A stretch of 64,000 bases of DNA from Neospora caninum Liverpool (lineage: Eukaryota; Apicomplexa; Conoidasida; Eucoccidiorida; Sarcocystidae). The stretch is taken from assembly GCF_000208865.1 (NCBI RefSeq), contig NC_018389.1, positions 496,001 to 560,000 on the forward strand. The letters run 5' to 3'. Shown here piece after piece: positions 1 to 10,644 of the stretch. The notes below the pieces were generated by a model. It ran no database searches and had not been told where the DNA came from. It worked only from the letters and a program-made list of their open reading frames with translations. The first letter of the stretch is position 1; the number at the start of each line of letters is the position of its first letter. A program made the position numbers and the translations under genes.

Positions 1-498
1 CACTCCAATGGGGGGAATGGAGATCCTCGGTGCTTTTTTGGAGCGTTGGACCATGTTGACGCGACCGAGAGGCCAGTGCAGCAGAGTGGGGGGTGCCTAC
101 CAAAACGAACCTTTCTTCACCGCACACCGTCCACACAACTGCGAAAAATCTGCTCGCTTGCGGGAAAACGAGACGCCGAACTCTGCCTAGACGAGGAGCG
201 AGGCACTTTTTTTGGAAGAACATGCGAAACACACAGGCCTCACGAGCCGCCACGGTCGTCACAACATTCCCTGGTTGCTTTGCCAGAGTGTTCGCAAAGG
301 CAAAAGCTGGCCGTTTCGCTTCGATTACGCGGAAAACGACACCGGATTCCATACACATTTCCATATCTATATTTGTGTAAATGTGTATGCGTTGTGAAAA
401 TCCGTTCTAGAGGTGTAGAAGCGCATTCGCACTCGACGCAGGCACACTGCCTTTATAGGCGGTGTGCTTGCCGCGCGTCTGGCGCGGGCAGAAAGAGT
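1..498. other. Left edge: MAT1 3' flank, no gene seen
   Basis: This stretch lies downstream of the MAT1 stop codon, so it should hold the MAT1 3' UTR. A 208-codon plus-strand frame (46-672) runs antisense through the last MAT1 exon and is treated as a shadow. I see no other supportable gene. Confidence 0.5.
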
Positions 499-2910
499 TT
501 ACGCGGTGGATCTTCCTTTCCCCTGGAGAAGGAACAGGACAGAGCCGACAAGTTCCGAGAGCCCCTTGGCGAAGACCATCTGAGGTGTATAGCCGCTGGC
601 GAGCTCCGCTTTTTCGAATTGCTCGCGGTTCTTGTAGCGGGGTCGCGGCACGTCTGCGTCTTCTTTGATTGAATGATTCAAAGGCCGAGCAGTCTCTCCG
701 CTCTCCGCACTCACCGCGACAGCCGCCTGCTCCTCCTGGAAGTACGGCGCGTACTGGCGCTCCAGAGGCTGAAGAATGCATGTAGAGAACAGGTAGGTAC
801 GCATTCTTCGACATGCTCTGTCTGAAACTGGTTCACTCTCCGCGTAGTGCGAAGCAACAGGTCGGCGGTACGCCCTAGCGACGGTGACCCTCCCCCCAGT
901 CGGAACAGCCTCAGACGCAACACTCTCCGGCACGCAATGCGAAAAAATCAGACATTGATCTACGATCGCCGTCTCCAGACACCCACAGAGGCAGAGACCG
1001 CCTTTCCACAACATACCTACAAATCCACTGTCCATAGTTTATATATGTCTACATAAAGATATAGAGGGAGAGAAGTGAGCCTCCTTCTACAAGGCGGATA
1101 CCCAATACAGAGTGAATGCACGTTACTCTCTACTGCATATATCCGTATCTATCGTTTACAAGCAAAGGCACATTTATCTACAGAAACGGAAACATCGAAA
1201 CACCGAACGTAGGCGACGAACTGCGATGTGAATATGAGATAGCCGCCCGAAGTCGTACGCCTGCTATAGATCAGTATATACATAAATATGCGTAGGTGTC
1301 CGTTCGCGAGGGTTTTTGACCGACTAGGGCTTACGTGCACTAGTTGGTCTTTGTCGACGGCCGTTCTAGAGAGGGCGGGCCGTCGTTTGACGACTTCGTA
1401 GAAGATGCCTTCTCTCTGGACAATCTGGAAGATCTTTTCCTTCTCGCGCTGTTTGCGTTCCTCCTTGTTCTCTTTAATCAGTTTCGTGTTCTGTCGCTCG
1501 TACGCCCGTAGCTCGGCCTCCAGTTTCCGTTTGACAGCCTCATCGGTTCCACTGACAAGTTGGTACACTGGAAAGAACAGAGGCGCCAGCGCACCACGAT
1601 GCATGCAAATCGCGAAACGTGTCGAGGCACGCGCTACAGGTGGCTTCCAGCGCTGAGGGTTGCAGGAATGTGTGTCTTCCGGATACCCCAGCGCTGTCTC
1701 GTTTCTTGTTCTGGACGTTTCCTTCTGTGTCTGTGTTCTCCACTTTCTTCCTCAACATTCTCTCTATTCCCGATTCGACGGCACACGCACCTGAGTGTCC
1801 CCTTTTCGTAACGTCTCCTGCACCAGCGGGTGTATATAAACGGGTGTATTTATCCAGATGCTGTCGCGTTTCACGGCAAAGCTCCATTTTTCGTATATGT
1901 CCTAACCTTTCCCTTGCAGTCCGTCCCTTGCTCGCCTCGATTCGGCGCCTCTCCTCTTCCTCTCTAGGCGCCTGCCGCGTCCTTTGTGCGGTCGCTCTTG
2001 CCAGACACCTCAGATCCCGGCAGTCTGCCTCCCTGCTCTCTCCGCCCCGTTGCGTCGAGGCTCCTCTGCATGCAGGTAACCCCTTCCGTGTCTCTATGTT
2101 CCGCTCTCTCACCAATGTCTTCTTTCTTTTCGCGGTAGTCGTCGTAGGCAGGCGTGTCTGGAAATCGCTCCCGCGTCGAGTTGTAGCTGTACAAACAGCA
2201 CGTGGGAGCCCCAGGAAACCGAGTTAGTCAAAAGGTGGAGACGCCTTCTTGGCTTCTGCCGCTTCCCCGCCGCCACGGATTCGATCAAACGGAGGCATCT
2301 TCAGGAGTCTTTCTGAGAGAGAGAAACCGGCTGTCTCCCGACTGCCCCGCGGCTCCACTGAGGCGAGCTACACACCACCACCCTGATTCGAAATCTCATC
2401 GATGGTCATCTTCCGCAGTCGAGGCACGCTACATATCCACATGCATGCGCAATGCCTACACATACCGAGATACAAAGAGCCCTAAACATATATATATATA
2501 TATATGCATATATTTATATGCACGTATGGAGATAAGTGCGTGGGTACACTTTGGAAAAGCATGTGTCACAGGGCTGTGCACCGAGGTGTATCGGGATGGA
2601 GGAGAATCTTTTTCTCGCGTTAAGTGGCGCCAGAGGTCACCTACATGGCTTCTACGCGTTTTCGGATTTCTTTTTCCGTCTCGAGGACTTCCATGTCTGG
2701 GTCGGTTTCTTTGTAGTTTGCGCGCGTCAGACTCGTGCGGCAAACGGGACAGAAGCCGCGTCTCTCGCCTCGGCCGCCTCCATTTTCGCCGAAGTGAATG
2801 TGCAAACAGGATCCACAAATCCGATGCTTGCACACGTCGGAATGAAACAGTTTACGCTCCGGGTGGTAGTAACAACTTTCATAACACACAGGACACTCGT
2901 AGTTATCCAT
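499..2910 (-). CDS. MAT1: CDK-activating kinase assembly factor MAT1 (TFIIH subunit)
   Basis: MAT1 bridges CDK7 and cyclin H and anchors this kinase module to TFIIH in the nucleus. Four exons join in frame: 2910-2645, 2186-2113, 1567-1335 and 768-499, giving 281 residues (human MAT1 has 309). The start is the first ATG before the RING. The N-terminal C3HC4 RING has C6, C9, C27, H29, C32, C35, C54 and C57. Next comes EIRKRVEAIYN, then KKEDIVYQLVSG, which aligns with the human EVEDIVFNLTNN segment, then a charged coiled coil (about 125-165). The end, KAELASGYTPQMVFAKGLSE, matches the conserved MAT1 C-terminus. The I in EAIYN is created across the exon 1/2 junction, which supports that splice. 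Exon 3 to exon 4 gives QLVHPLERQY. The donor GCCAT|GTAGGT must be used, since reading on gives a stop two codons later. Exon 4 contains a small lineage-specific insert. Confidence 0.9.
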
Positions 2911-4859
2911 CGCGCGTCACGCACAAATGTAAACGTGAAGAGAAACGGAGACACCCAATTCAGGTGTGCAAAGATACACAGCGGTACGTCTGTATCGTAC
3001 GCAAATATACCTGCACAGACATGGTCTCTGCATAACTGCACATGTATGTATACATATGGATAAATCTGTGTATATGATTCCGCGTATATATGTTCATTTT
3101 TATAGATGCATCCTGAGAGATTTGTGCAGGATGCCAGGGGAGACGTCAGGTTGCGATGCGCCCGCTCTGCCTAGGCTTGGCCCTCTCGACGAGAAATGAG
3201 ACGAGGAACTTGTGGATGAAATCCAGAAGAAAAAAGTTCCGACGACGAGCAGAGAGGGTGAGTCACACGTCGCCCTCCGGCGCCTGTCCCCTCTCACTTG
3301 TGTCTCAGGCTCTGTCGTGGCAAATGGAAGAACACTGGGGGAGAAGTTGGACAGACAGAAAGGCATTCGCGGTTGAAAAGAAGCGGCGAGTCTCCTTTCC
3401 GAAAGAAAAACAAAAAAAACGCAGGCCAGACACCGCAGGGCGAGGAAAACGGAGACGACGGAGACACCGCAGGTTATACCGTTTCCTCGCGGATCTTGAA
3501 CTCAGGATTTTTTCTCTTTTTCCTATGCATGCACGCATTCTTGCAGATTGGCGCCCAGCGCGCACAGCTTGCTCCCGTGTCTGTTGTCCGTCGGCGCACA
3601 AAAAATGCCCGTCGTCCGCGGGCGACTTGAAGTTTTCGCAGAGAACTCGTTTTTAAACGGAGTTTTTAAACCGCAGTCCACCCTCCAGAGGAAAGACGGG
3701 AAGTTCTCGTGTGCGGGTGTGCGGCGTCAGCTGATTCGTGACGAGGCCTGTCGAGTTTCGCTTGTCGGTCGCGCCGTTCTCGGGGGTTGAGTCTGTGCCT
3801 TTTTTCGATCTCCGTCCAAAACGCGCCAGGAAGACTTTATTTCCGTCAGAGGCTTCTTCAGAGCGTAGCGAAACGGGGCGCAGAAAAGACGAGAAACCGG
3901 CGATTCCCAACACCCGCTCGCTGCTGACCTGCGAGCCGTCTGGAGTTGCGCCAGTGGAACAGGTACAACTTCGTGTGATTTTTATGCGGACTGCGGTCGT
4001 TTCTTCGACAACTGTCTATCTTTTTCCAAGAAAAACACTGCCCTCCCGTTGCCGAGTCGGCCCGGAGTTTAAGCGGGCTTTTTTGCTTGAGAAACGACTC
4101 TCCAGGTCGGTTTCCTGCCTTGCAAATCGTGGAATTCGTCCACAGAAGCCTAGAAAACGCAGACTTGCCTCTCGCGGCAGGTCGGTTCTTCCCTCGCCTC
4201 CGTTGTCTTTCTAGGAATCGAACCACGACGTTTGAGGGCGGGAAGCCGCGCGCGTTCGCGCCCGAAACGTAGAGACATCGGACAAGGCGGAAACAATCAC
4301 GCGCGACGGTCCCTCGTTTTCGCCAGAGAATCCACAGCATCGTTTTCTTGCGCAGAACGGCTGTGTGGAGACAGCAGAGCCTCTCTCTCCCTCGTGTCGA
4401 ACCTCGCCGCACAGACAGAGGCGTACACCGACTCCTCACGACAAACGACAAAGACGCGGAGAACTGGAGATTTCTTTCTCCCTCGGCCTACCCGGCGATT
4501 TCTGCGGCTGCCTTCCACTCTGGCGCTGTTGCGTACAAAAACGCATCGCATCCCTCGTTTCCCTTCTCTGTAAGGCCCTCTCTGTCTCCTCCACATCCAC
4601 CGTAACTTAGATATGTACATTATAGACTGTGATAGTGGCTACGCTGGTACAACGCGTTGGGCGTCCAGGTTGCTTTCTTTTTCGCGTCGTGTCTAGGCGT
4701 TCTGCGGGAGCCTCGCCTCTGTGAAGCCTGCGTTTCGGTGTCCGAGTATCTGTTCTCGTTTCCAAGATCCGCGCGCGACCCTGAGACGACAGAGGCGCGT
4801 GCGCTCTCTGGCTGCTCGCGTTTTCCCGGCCTTTTTCTCCCTTCTCTCCGCCTTTCCAG
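2911..4859. promoter_or_regulatory. Head-to-head spacer between MAT1 and the J-domain gene
   Basis: This 1.9 kb spacer separates two divergent start codons and should contain both promoters and 5' UTRs. Open frames occur on both strands but none shows a domain or convincing splice context. One TGCATGCA palindrome lies at 3526-3533. Confidence 0.5.
3526..3533. promoter_or_regulatory. YGCATGCR motif in divergent spacer
   Basis: TGCATGCA, a palindromic match to the YGCATGCR element described upstream of T. gondii genes. It lies about 615 bp from the MAT1 ATG and 1.3 kb from the J-domain ATG. The same motif is common elsewhere in the window, so function here is an inference. Confidence 0.3.
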
Positions 4860-5867
4860 ATGGTCCAACCTAACGCACATCCGCCCTCGGCGTCTCTCGC
4901 GGCGCTGCTGCGGCACTTTGGTCTGCCGCCGAGCTGTCGCAGTGTGCAGGAACTCCGCGCCACGTACGTTCGCCTCGCGAAGCAGCTCCACCCGGACAAG
5001 AACGGGGGAAAAGGGTCGAGGGAGTTCGGCGAATTGCACGAACGCTATCTGGCGTGTCTTCACCTGCTTCAGTGCGCAGAAAGCCACGCGCGGAGCGCCG
5101 CGTCCCACTTTGGCGCCTTCGCCTCTTCTTCCCACGGCTCGCGGGGTCCGTGCACTCCCGGCTACAGGACGCGCCCCGACCAGAATCCTGGCGCCTTCGC
5201 TGCGTCGTTCGCGGCAGGCTTCGAGACCCGACAGGCGCAGTGGACCTACGAGGAGTGGGCGGCGAAGATGCGTGAGAAAATGGGGCCGACGCACCGGCGC
5301 GGCTTCGACTGGCGAACCGCCGAGCGCGAGGCCAGCGGGGGAAGTGGGAACTTCCAGACGCAGCGGCGAGAGGCGCCGAGGGAGCGAGACTCGTGGAGGA
5401 AGAGCTGCCGAGTTGCAGGACTTCTCGGTGTCGGGTTTCTCTCCGCAGTCTTCATGCAGCAAACAAGTGGAGACGCCCACAGGGAATGGAACGAGCGCGT
5501 CCAGCGTCACAAACAGCCTGTCGGGCGCGCGAGAGAAACGCTAGAGGACAGGCGCGATGCCGGCGGGGAAGACACCGAGAAGCGCGCCAGAGGGACGGCG
5601 GAGACCGCGCGCGGCCGCCGGGGCCTACCCGGAGGGGCGAGCGGAAGAAGCGGGAATGAACAAGTGGGCGTGCTGGGGCGCGAGCTTCTCGGCGGGGAGG
5701 AAAGAACGGGAAAACAGACCGAAGAGGAGCCGCCAGCTGGCGAAATGCTACGAGTGGACGACGCGCACCACGAGGCAGAGAATGAGGTAAAGCCGCTGGC
5801 CTGCCTTCCGGGCTCTTCCAATGGAGCGCCTTCTCAGGGGTCTCTCGATGCCCTGTCACTCCCCAAA

Positions 5868-5909
<42 letters not shown>

Positions 5910-8345
5910 GTGTCTATGTGTCTGCGTGTATACATGTGCATGTGTATACGTATATGTGTAGAGTTGCCTCGTTGTCTGCATAGAGTTGTGTCTGTCTCCT
6001 TTTCTGTTGGGTTTTCTTTTTTCGAGTGTCTGCCGCACGTATCTGTGATAGGCGTGGCTTTGCCTATGGTTGACGGCCGTTCCTCAATCTTCCTGGGCCC
6101 GTAAGGGTCCTCCGTTGTGTGCTTTCATCGCGTTTTTCGAATCGCGCCCTTGGAAGACTGGTGCGTTGCCTGTCGAGGCGGTCACTCTCCCGTTTAGTGT
6201 CTTTTGCCCCGCGTGCAGTCTTTTAGGTCCCTCTTCGTGGGTGCTCCCATTGCGACGCAGCTCATCTTGCCCATTCCCATTTTGTTTCATTCTTGCAGTT
6301 CTTGGACCTGACGCCTCGCGCTGTCTCACTGGGCTCGAGCACGCGGTCGCTGTCGCGATCTCTCGAATCTCTTCGCTTCTCGCCCGCCGCGTCTTCTATT
6401 TGCGACTCCAGTCTCGATCTTGGCTGTTCCCCTGACGTGAAGATAGCATGCGACGCTCCCACCGGTTCCCCCGACAGCTCCTCTTCCCTTGCTCTTTCTT
6501 GTCCATCCGGTTCTCCGTCGTCACTTCCGATTGTCAGCCCGCGAACAGAGACATGTGCTCTTTCAACGGCATCAGAGAGCAGCAGTGGGGACCGCGAGAC
6601 GGTAGCGGAACTCCAGCAACTTTTCTCACAGCCAGAAGCTCGGCGGGCGCAAGACCTTCTGACGAAGCAGGTGAGCGGCATTGTCCTGTCCACATGTCAA
6701 GAGGAGTGCTACGAAACTCGCGAATAACAATTGAAACTCATCGTTTCAGGAGAACGTCTCTGGCTTCTTCGACGATGGCCCATCGTGGTTCTGCCTTCGT
6801 CATCGGTTTCGCGCGTCTTTTTTATTTGCAGCTCCTGTCCAGTTTCTTGTGCCTCTGCATGCTTCCTCAATGTCAAGTCGTCTGTGTCCTCGAGCAAACA
6901 GGCGAGCACGCGCCTCGGAGAAGGAAGCCGCGTCAGTTGAAGAAAAGGTCTCCGAAAGAGGAAATCTGCCGTTGGGTTGTCCTTCAAACTGATTATGGGG
7001 CTGTGCAGTAGTACCGCGCGTTTCCCGAAACACAAGAGGGTGGGTTCGAAAGCCGCTCGCATTTCGCCGAGTGCTGAGACTCTGTTTACAGTAACCTCAC
7101 TTGTGAAGACCGGAACATCACCGGTCAATCGCCTTTCTGTTTCCAACCTTTGCCCGCGTCCGTCTCTCCTGCATGCAGTACCGCAGAGGGACAGTGAAGA
7201 GGAGACTGAGACGCCGGAGCCAGTACGGCGAGAAAGAAAAGACGACGCCGCATGTCGACGATCTCAAAGATGGAGGCGCGGCGCAGCAGCTCAGCCGAGA
7301 AGGTCAGGGGACCGGCTTTGTCGCGCGTGTCGTCCCTCCCGTCGATGTGACCAGGTAAAATCCAGGAAAAGCGACCGCCAACTCAAGACAGCCAGTCGCA
7401 CCTATAAGCCTATTTTTGGGTGCGGCGGGTGAATGCATGTGCACGAGTACTGGATCTCCTTTTCGACGTTCCTGTTGGAAGAAGCAGGGAATGCAATGCC
7501 GACACGTCTTTGCGTGCATGTACACACATCTGCATTTTCGCAGGTATTCGTGTGTGTGGTTGGAGGCACAGTTCGTGTACGCTGTGTGTGTGTCTACACA
7601 AGCGTGCGTGGATAGCAATGTACAAAGACATGCGCACTTGCTTCGTGTCTCTATCTCTCTGTGGGTAATACCTGAGAAAGCGAGCGTCCATACTGCCGGC
7701 TTTCCGGTGGCCTCTCTCGAGTCAGCCTCTCTTTTCTGAGCCGTCTGAGGCCTATGCACACGACTTGAGGTTCGCCAGGAGTGTGCATGTGCCTTTGCAG
7801 GTACGCGGATACGTAGATAAATACATTCGTGCAGCGTGCGAGGGTAATAATGGTTTTTCTGCGTGTGTGCGCGAGAAATTTCTGCAGTCTGTTTGTGGTT
7901 TCCATTTCACTTTCTCAGGGGCCACCGAGGCGTGCATCGAGAGTCTCGGTATATCGCGGGCTACGGTGGAGCGACAGGGGCGGGTTTCGACGACTATCTC
8001 GCGGAGTGTGAGGTGCAAAGAGAGTTGGCGAAGAAAAACGACACGAAACAAAGAGAGGTGAACGGAAGAGAAGACAGGTGTCCTGTGTCGCCGACGACAG
8101 CAGCCTTCGAAAGCGTTGGCGAGGTCGCGGGAAAGCGTGGAGTTAAGGGAGGCGGAATCGGAGATGGCGAGACGTCTTTCAGAGGAGAAAGGAGGCCTCG
8201 AGACAAAGCGTCGCCAACCAGCAGCGAACAGGCGGAAGCTCGAGCTGCGGCAGACGCGATTGGTGCGGAGTTTAAGAGAAATATTCGCGCGCGCGTGCCT
8301 ACGCCGAATGCTCACTTCCGTCCTCACTGGCAGATTCAGAACTGA
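4860..8345 (+). CDS. J-domain (DnaJ/HSP40) membrane protein
   Basis: A probable HSP70 co-chaperone. Four exons (4860-5786, 6299-6670, 7179-7354, 7919-8345) join in frame to 633 residues. The J domain occupies about residues 16-75 with helix II, the HPD triad at 44-46 in KQLHPDKNGG, and a helix III ending near LACLHLLQC. It lacks the G/F-rich and zinc-finger regions of class A/B proteins, so it is class C. A single hydrophobic segment (VAGLLGVGFLSAVFM, about 185-199) suggests membrane anchoring. Residues 200-490 are charged and low complexity. The last exons carry YRRGTVKRR and RYIAGYGGATGAGFDDYL, which look conserved but which I cannot assign. The codon split across the last intron (AG|G, Arg) supports the junction. 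A GTGAAC in the last exon could be an extra donor. The start is the only ATG before the J domain. Confidence 0.85.
5868..5903. repeat. (AT)n microsatellite in J-protein intron 1
   Basis: An uninterrupted AT dinucleotide run of about 36 bp inside the first intron, followed by GT/TG-rich DNA. Confidence 0.9.
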
Positions 8346-10644
8346 AAAAGATAGCGGTGCACCTGTGTGGGGACACTTCGACCGCTGTGAGGGATGGGCA
8401 GTCACCGGAGGACACCTTCAGAGCTTTTGGAAGAGACAACTGAAACGTGCTCTGCGGAGTAGCTGGAGGGTTCTCATTTCGGTGCACTGGGAAAGAATTG
8501 CTTCGTGTTTTGCGGCTCATGACAGCCCCTGGCCTTTGGTTGTCACTGGGAAATAAACAGGGCGGTAGAGGGATATGCCGAGCGGACACCGGCCGAGAAT
8601 TTTACTCCTGTTTCCGTATAACTCTTCAACGCAGATGTATGGATGCAATGAATTGCTTGTGTAGTCCAGAGACCTGACCGGTGCATCTCCACAATGAGAC
8701 AAAGCAAACTCGAGGTACCAAAACGCTTCTTACAAACAGTCGATGTTTCGCATTTGCGTCAGTTAGGCGACAAGCGAATTCGCAACACTCGGGGGCTTAA
8801 ACAGTGCAAACCTGGATCGAAGGAAGCAGTTTCTGGTCTGAAAGGACTTCCTGTACACCTGAAGAAACTGTTTTAGCCTGCATTAGCTTGCCTTTAGCTC
8901 AGAACCATGAAAATTGCATGTGCAGAGCGCCGTCGCACCGCTCCATGTCCTGTCCATGGCAAAGCAAAGGCACGAATGGAACACGTTCACTGAGGCTATG
9001 TCAGAGTGGCTGCGCCGCTTCCCTCAGAAGTTGCAATCGACACAACCATCCGTCAGCAGTGACAAGGACTGTTCTGTCGTATTGCGACGGGAGCGGCTCC
9101 TCAACTTCTTTCTCCGGCGATTTAATCTAAGGCACTCATCCGCCGCTGACACTAGACGAGCTCCTCAACCCGCCACGGACGTTCCCGACCAGTAACGCAC
9201 AGTTCCCGTTCCCCAGCCCCCGCTGCAAGAAAGAGGTGTTTCTGTGGCTATATATAAGCCTCGAGTAGCCCACGTGTGTGCGGATTTGCGCGTTCTTCTA
9301 ATACTCCGTATGACAGAAGCCCACGAAGCGTGCACTACACAACCATCCGCGAAGGGAAGAAGCTACAGGAGCGACTGCTGTGGCCTCGCCACCACCACGC
9401 GAACCCTTAACCTGGTAAAAAAGAAGTGCCCTTGGCTTTCGTCATTGCCTTCTGCGTCTCACAGTTCGAACCAGAACAGTACGAACACGTTTCGACCGTA
9501 GGCCATACGGTAAGCAGGGTCTTTGGGCTGCGGACCGAAAATCCCAGATCGTCACCAGTTTGGGTAGTTCATTAGGGCCCATGATAGTGCCTGTTTAAAC
9601 GGACCGGATCGGCGTGGGGCGATATATCTGCTCCTTTGCACGCTGCAGGAGCTATTCTAGCACGAATAGGTCCATAGGACTTCGTCCTGGCCCGCGAGAA
9701 TGCTTCCACAAGGCAGACTTTCCGCTCTCTAGTCATTGACGTGGGCACGTCTCGTCTGGTGCGACAGCGTATTCAACTACGACGTTACCGTCCAGTAGCA
9801 GTGTCGCTATGTTACGTACGATTGAAAGGAGCGCCATGACCCACGAAACTGTTGTTCTGGAGTCGTTTGCATTCACCACGGAACTGGTCTGAATCGGGGT
9901 TTCGTCTTCCTTATTTCGGCGGCTAAAACGCGTCTGCGTAGACCCGGCGCGAAGGCGTCTAGTTGACTATCGCTAAAAAGCAACCCGATTCTCCCCGTGG
10001 TTCCCCCCGGGGAATCGATGCTGTTGTCGAAACGCAACTTTCTCGGTCGTACCATTGCAAAATGCCAGCCCGTGCAGCACTGTTTGCGAACGAGGCGCCT
10101 AGCACAAGTGTCCTGGTCCTTGCACGTGGCCTCACCGATTGAAATGCGGGTTCTCGATGCTGTCAGGAGTCCCCACTTTCTCACACCTTTACGAGGTGTG
10201 GGCACGCGTTTTAGCGGTTGTCTGTATAGCACGTTGTCGACATGTGCTTCGGCTAGGCTGTTGCGGCATCTTGCGCAAAGCGCGATTTGTCATGGCTCAT
10301 GCGGAGAAGGGACATTGTGACTGCTTCTCGCCTGTCGTGCTTATGGTCGGGCAGGCAGTGGTGATCCCAGAGGACGGTGTTATTTCTCCCCTCGCATGTG
10401 GAGACCCAGCATCGCACGAGAGAAGAATCGTCGCGCGCTAACGCGAGACAGAGAAGGTGGCGGGGTGAGGCCGCGCGCGTCATCCGACCGCAATCAAGGC
10501 CGGACTGTACGTACACTTCGCCCTCGCGGGGGTTCTGAGCTCTTCTGGGGGTGTGGGCTAGTGCTCAATCACTGTTTGTTTGTTCGTGTGCCCGCGTAAA
10601 TAGCCTTGGCAGAAGAAAATTCCTGCCCTTTTTCTTCGCAGAAA
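8346..10644. other. Spacer: J-protein 3' flank and RPL5 upstream region
   Basis: 2.3 kb without a supportable gene. Frames are short on both strands. The right end should hold the RPL5 promoter and 5' UTR. A pyrimidine-rich TTTTTCTTCGCAG ends four bases before the RPL5 ATG and looks like a 3' splice site, so a 5' UTR intron is likely. A possible donor (GGGGTGAGG) lies at 10462-10470. A 7-bp inverted repeat (CACACCT/AGGTGTG, 10182-10200) is present. Confidence 0.5.

Noticed and set aside
46..672. 208-codon plus frame at the left edge
   Set aside because: It is antisense to the final MAT1 exon and shows no domain; the open frame follows from the GC-rich coding strand opposite.
4195..4280. tRNA-like T-loop (GGTTCGATTCC on the minus strand)
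   Set aside because: No A-box, D-arm or matching acceptor stem could be placed around it.
3156..4605. Several 80-197 codon frames on both strands
   Set aside because: All are mutually overlapping, none has a recognisable motif, and the region is the head-to-head spacer of two well-supported genes.
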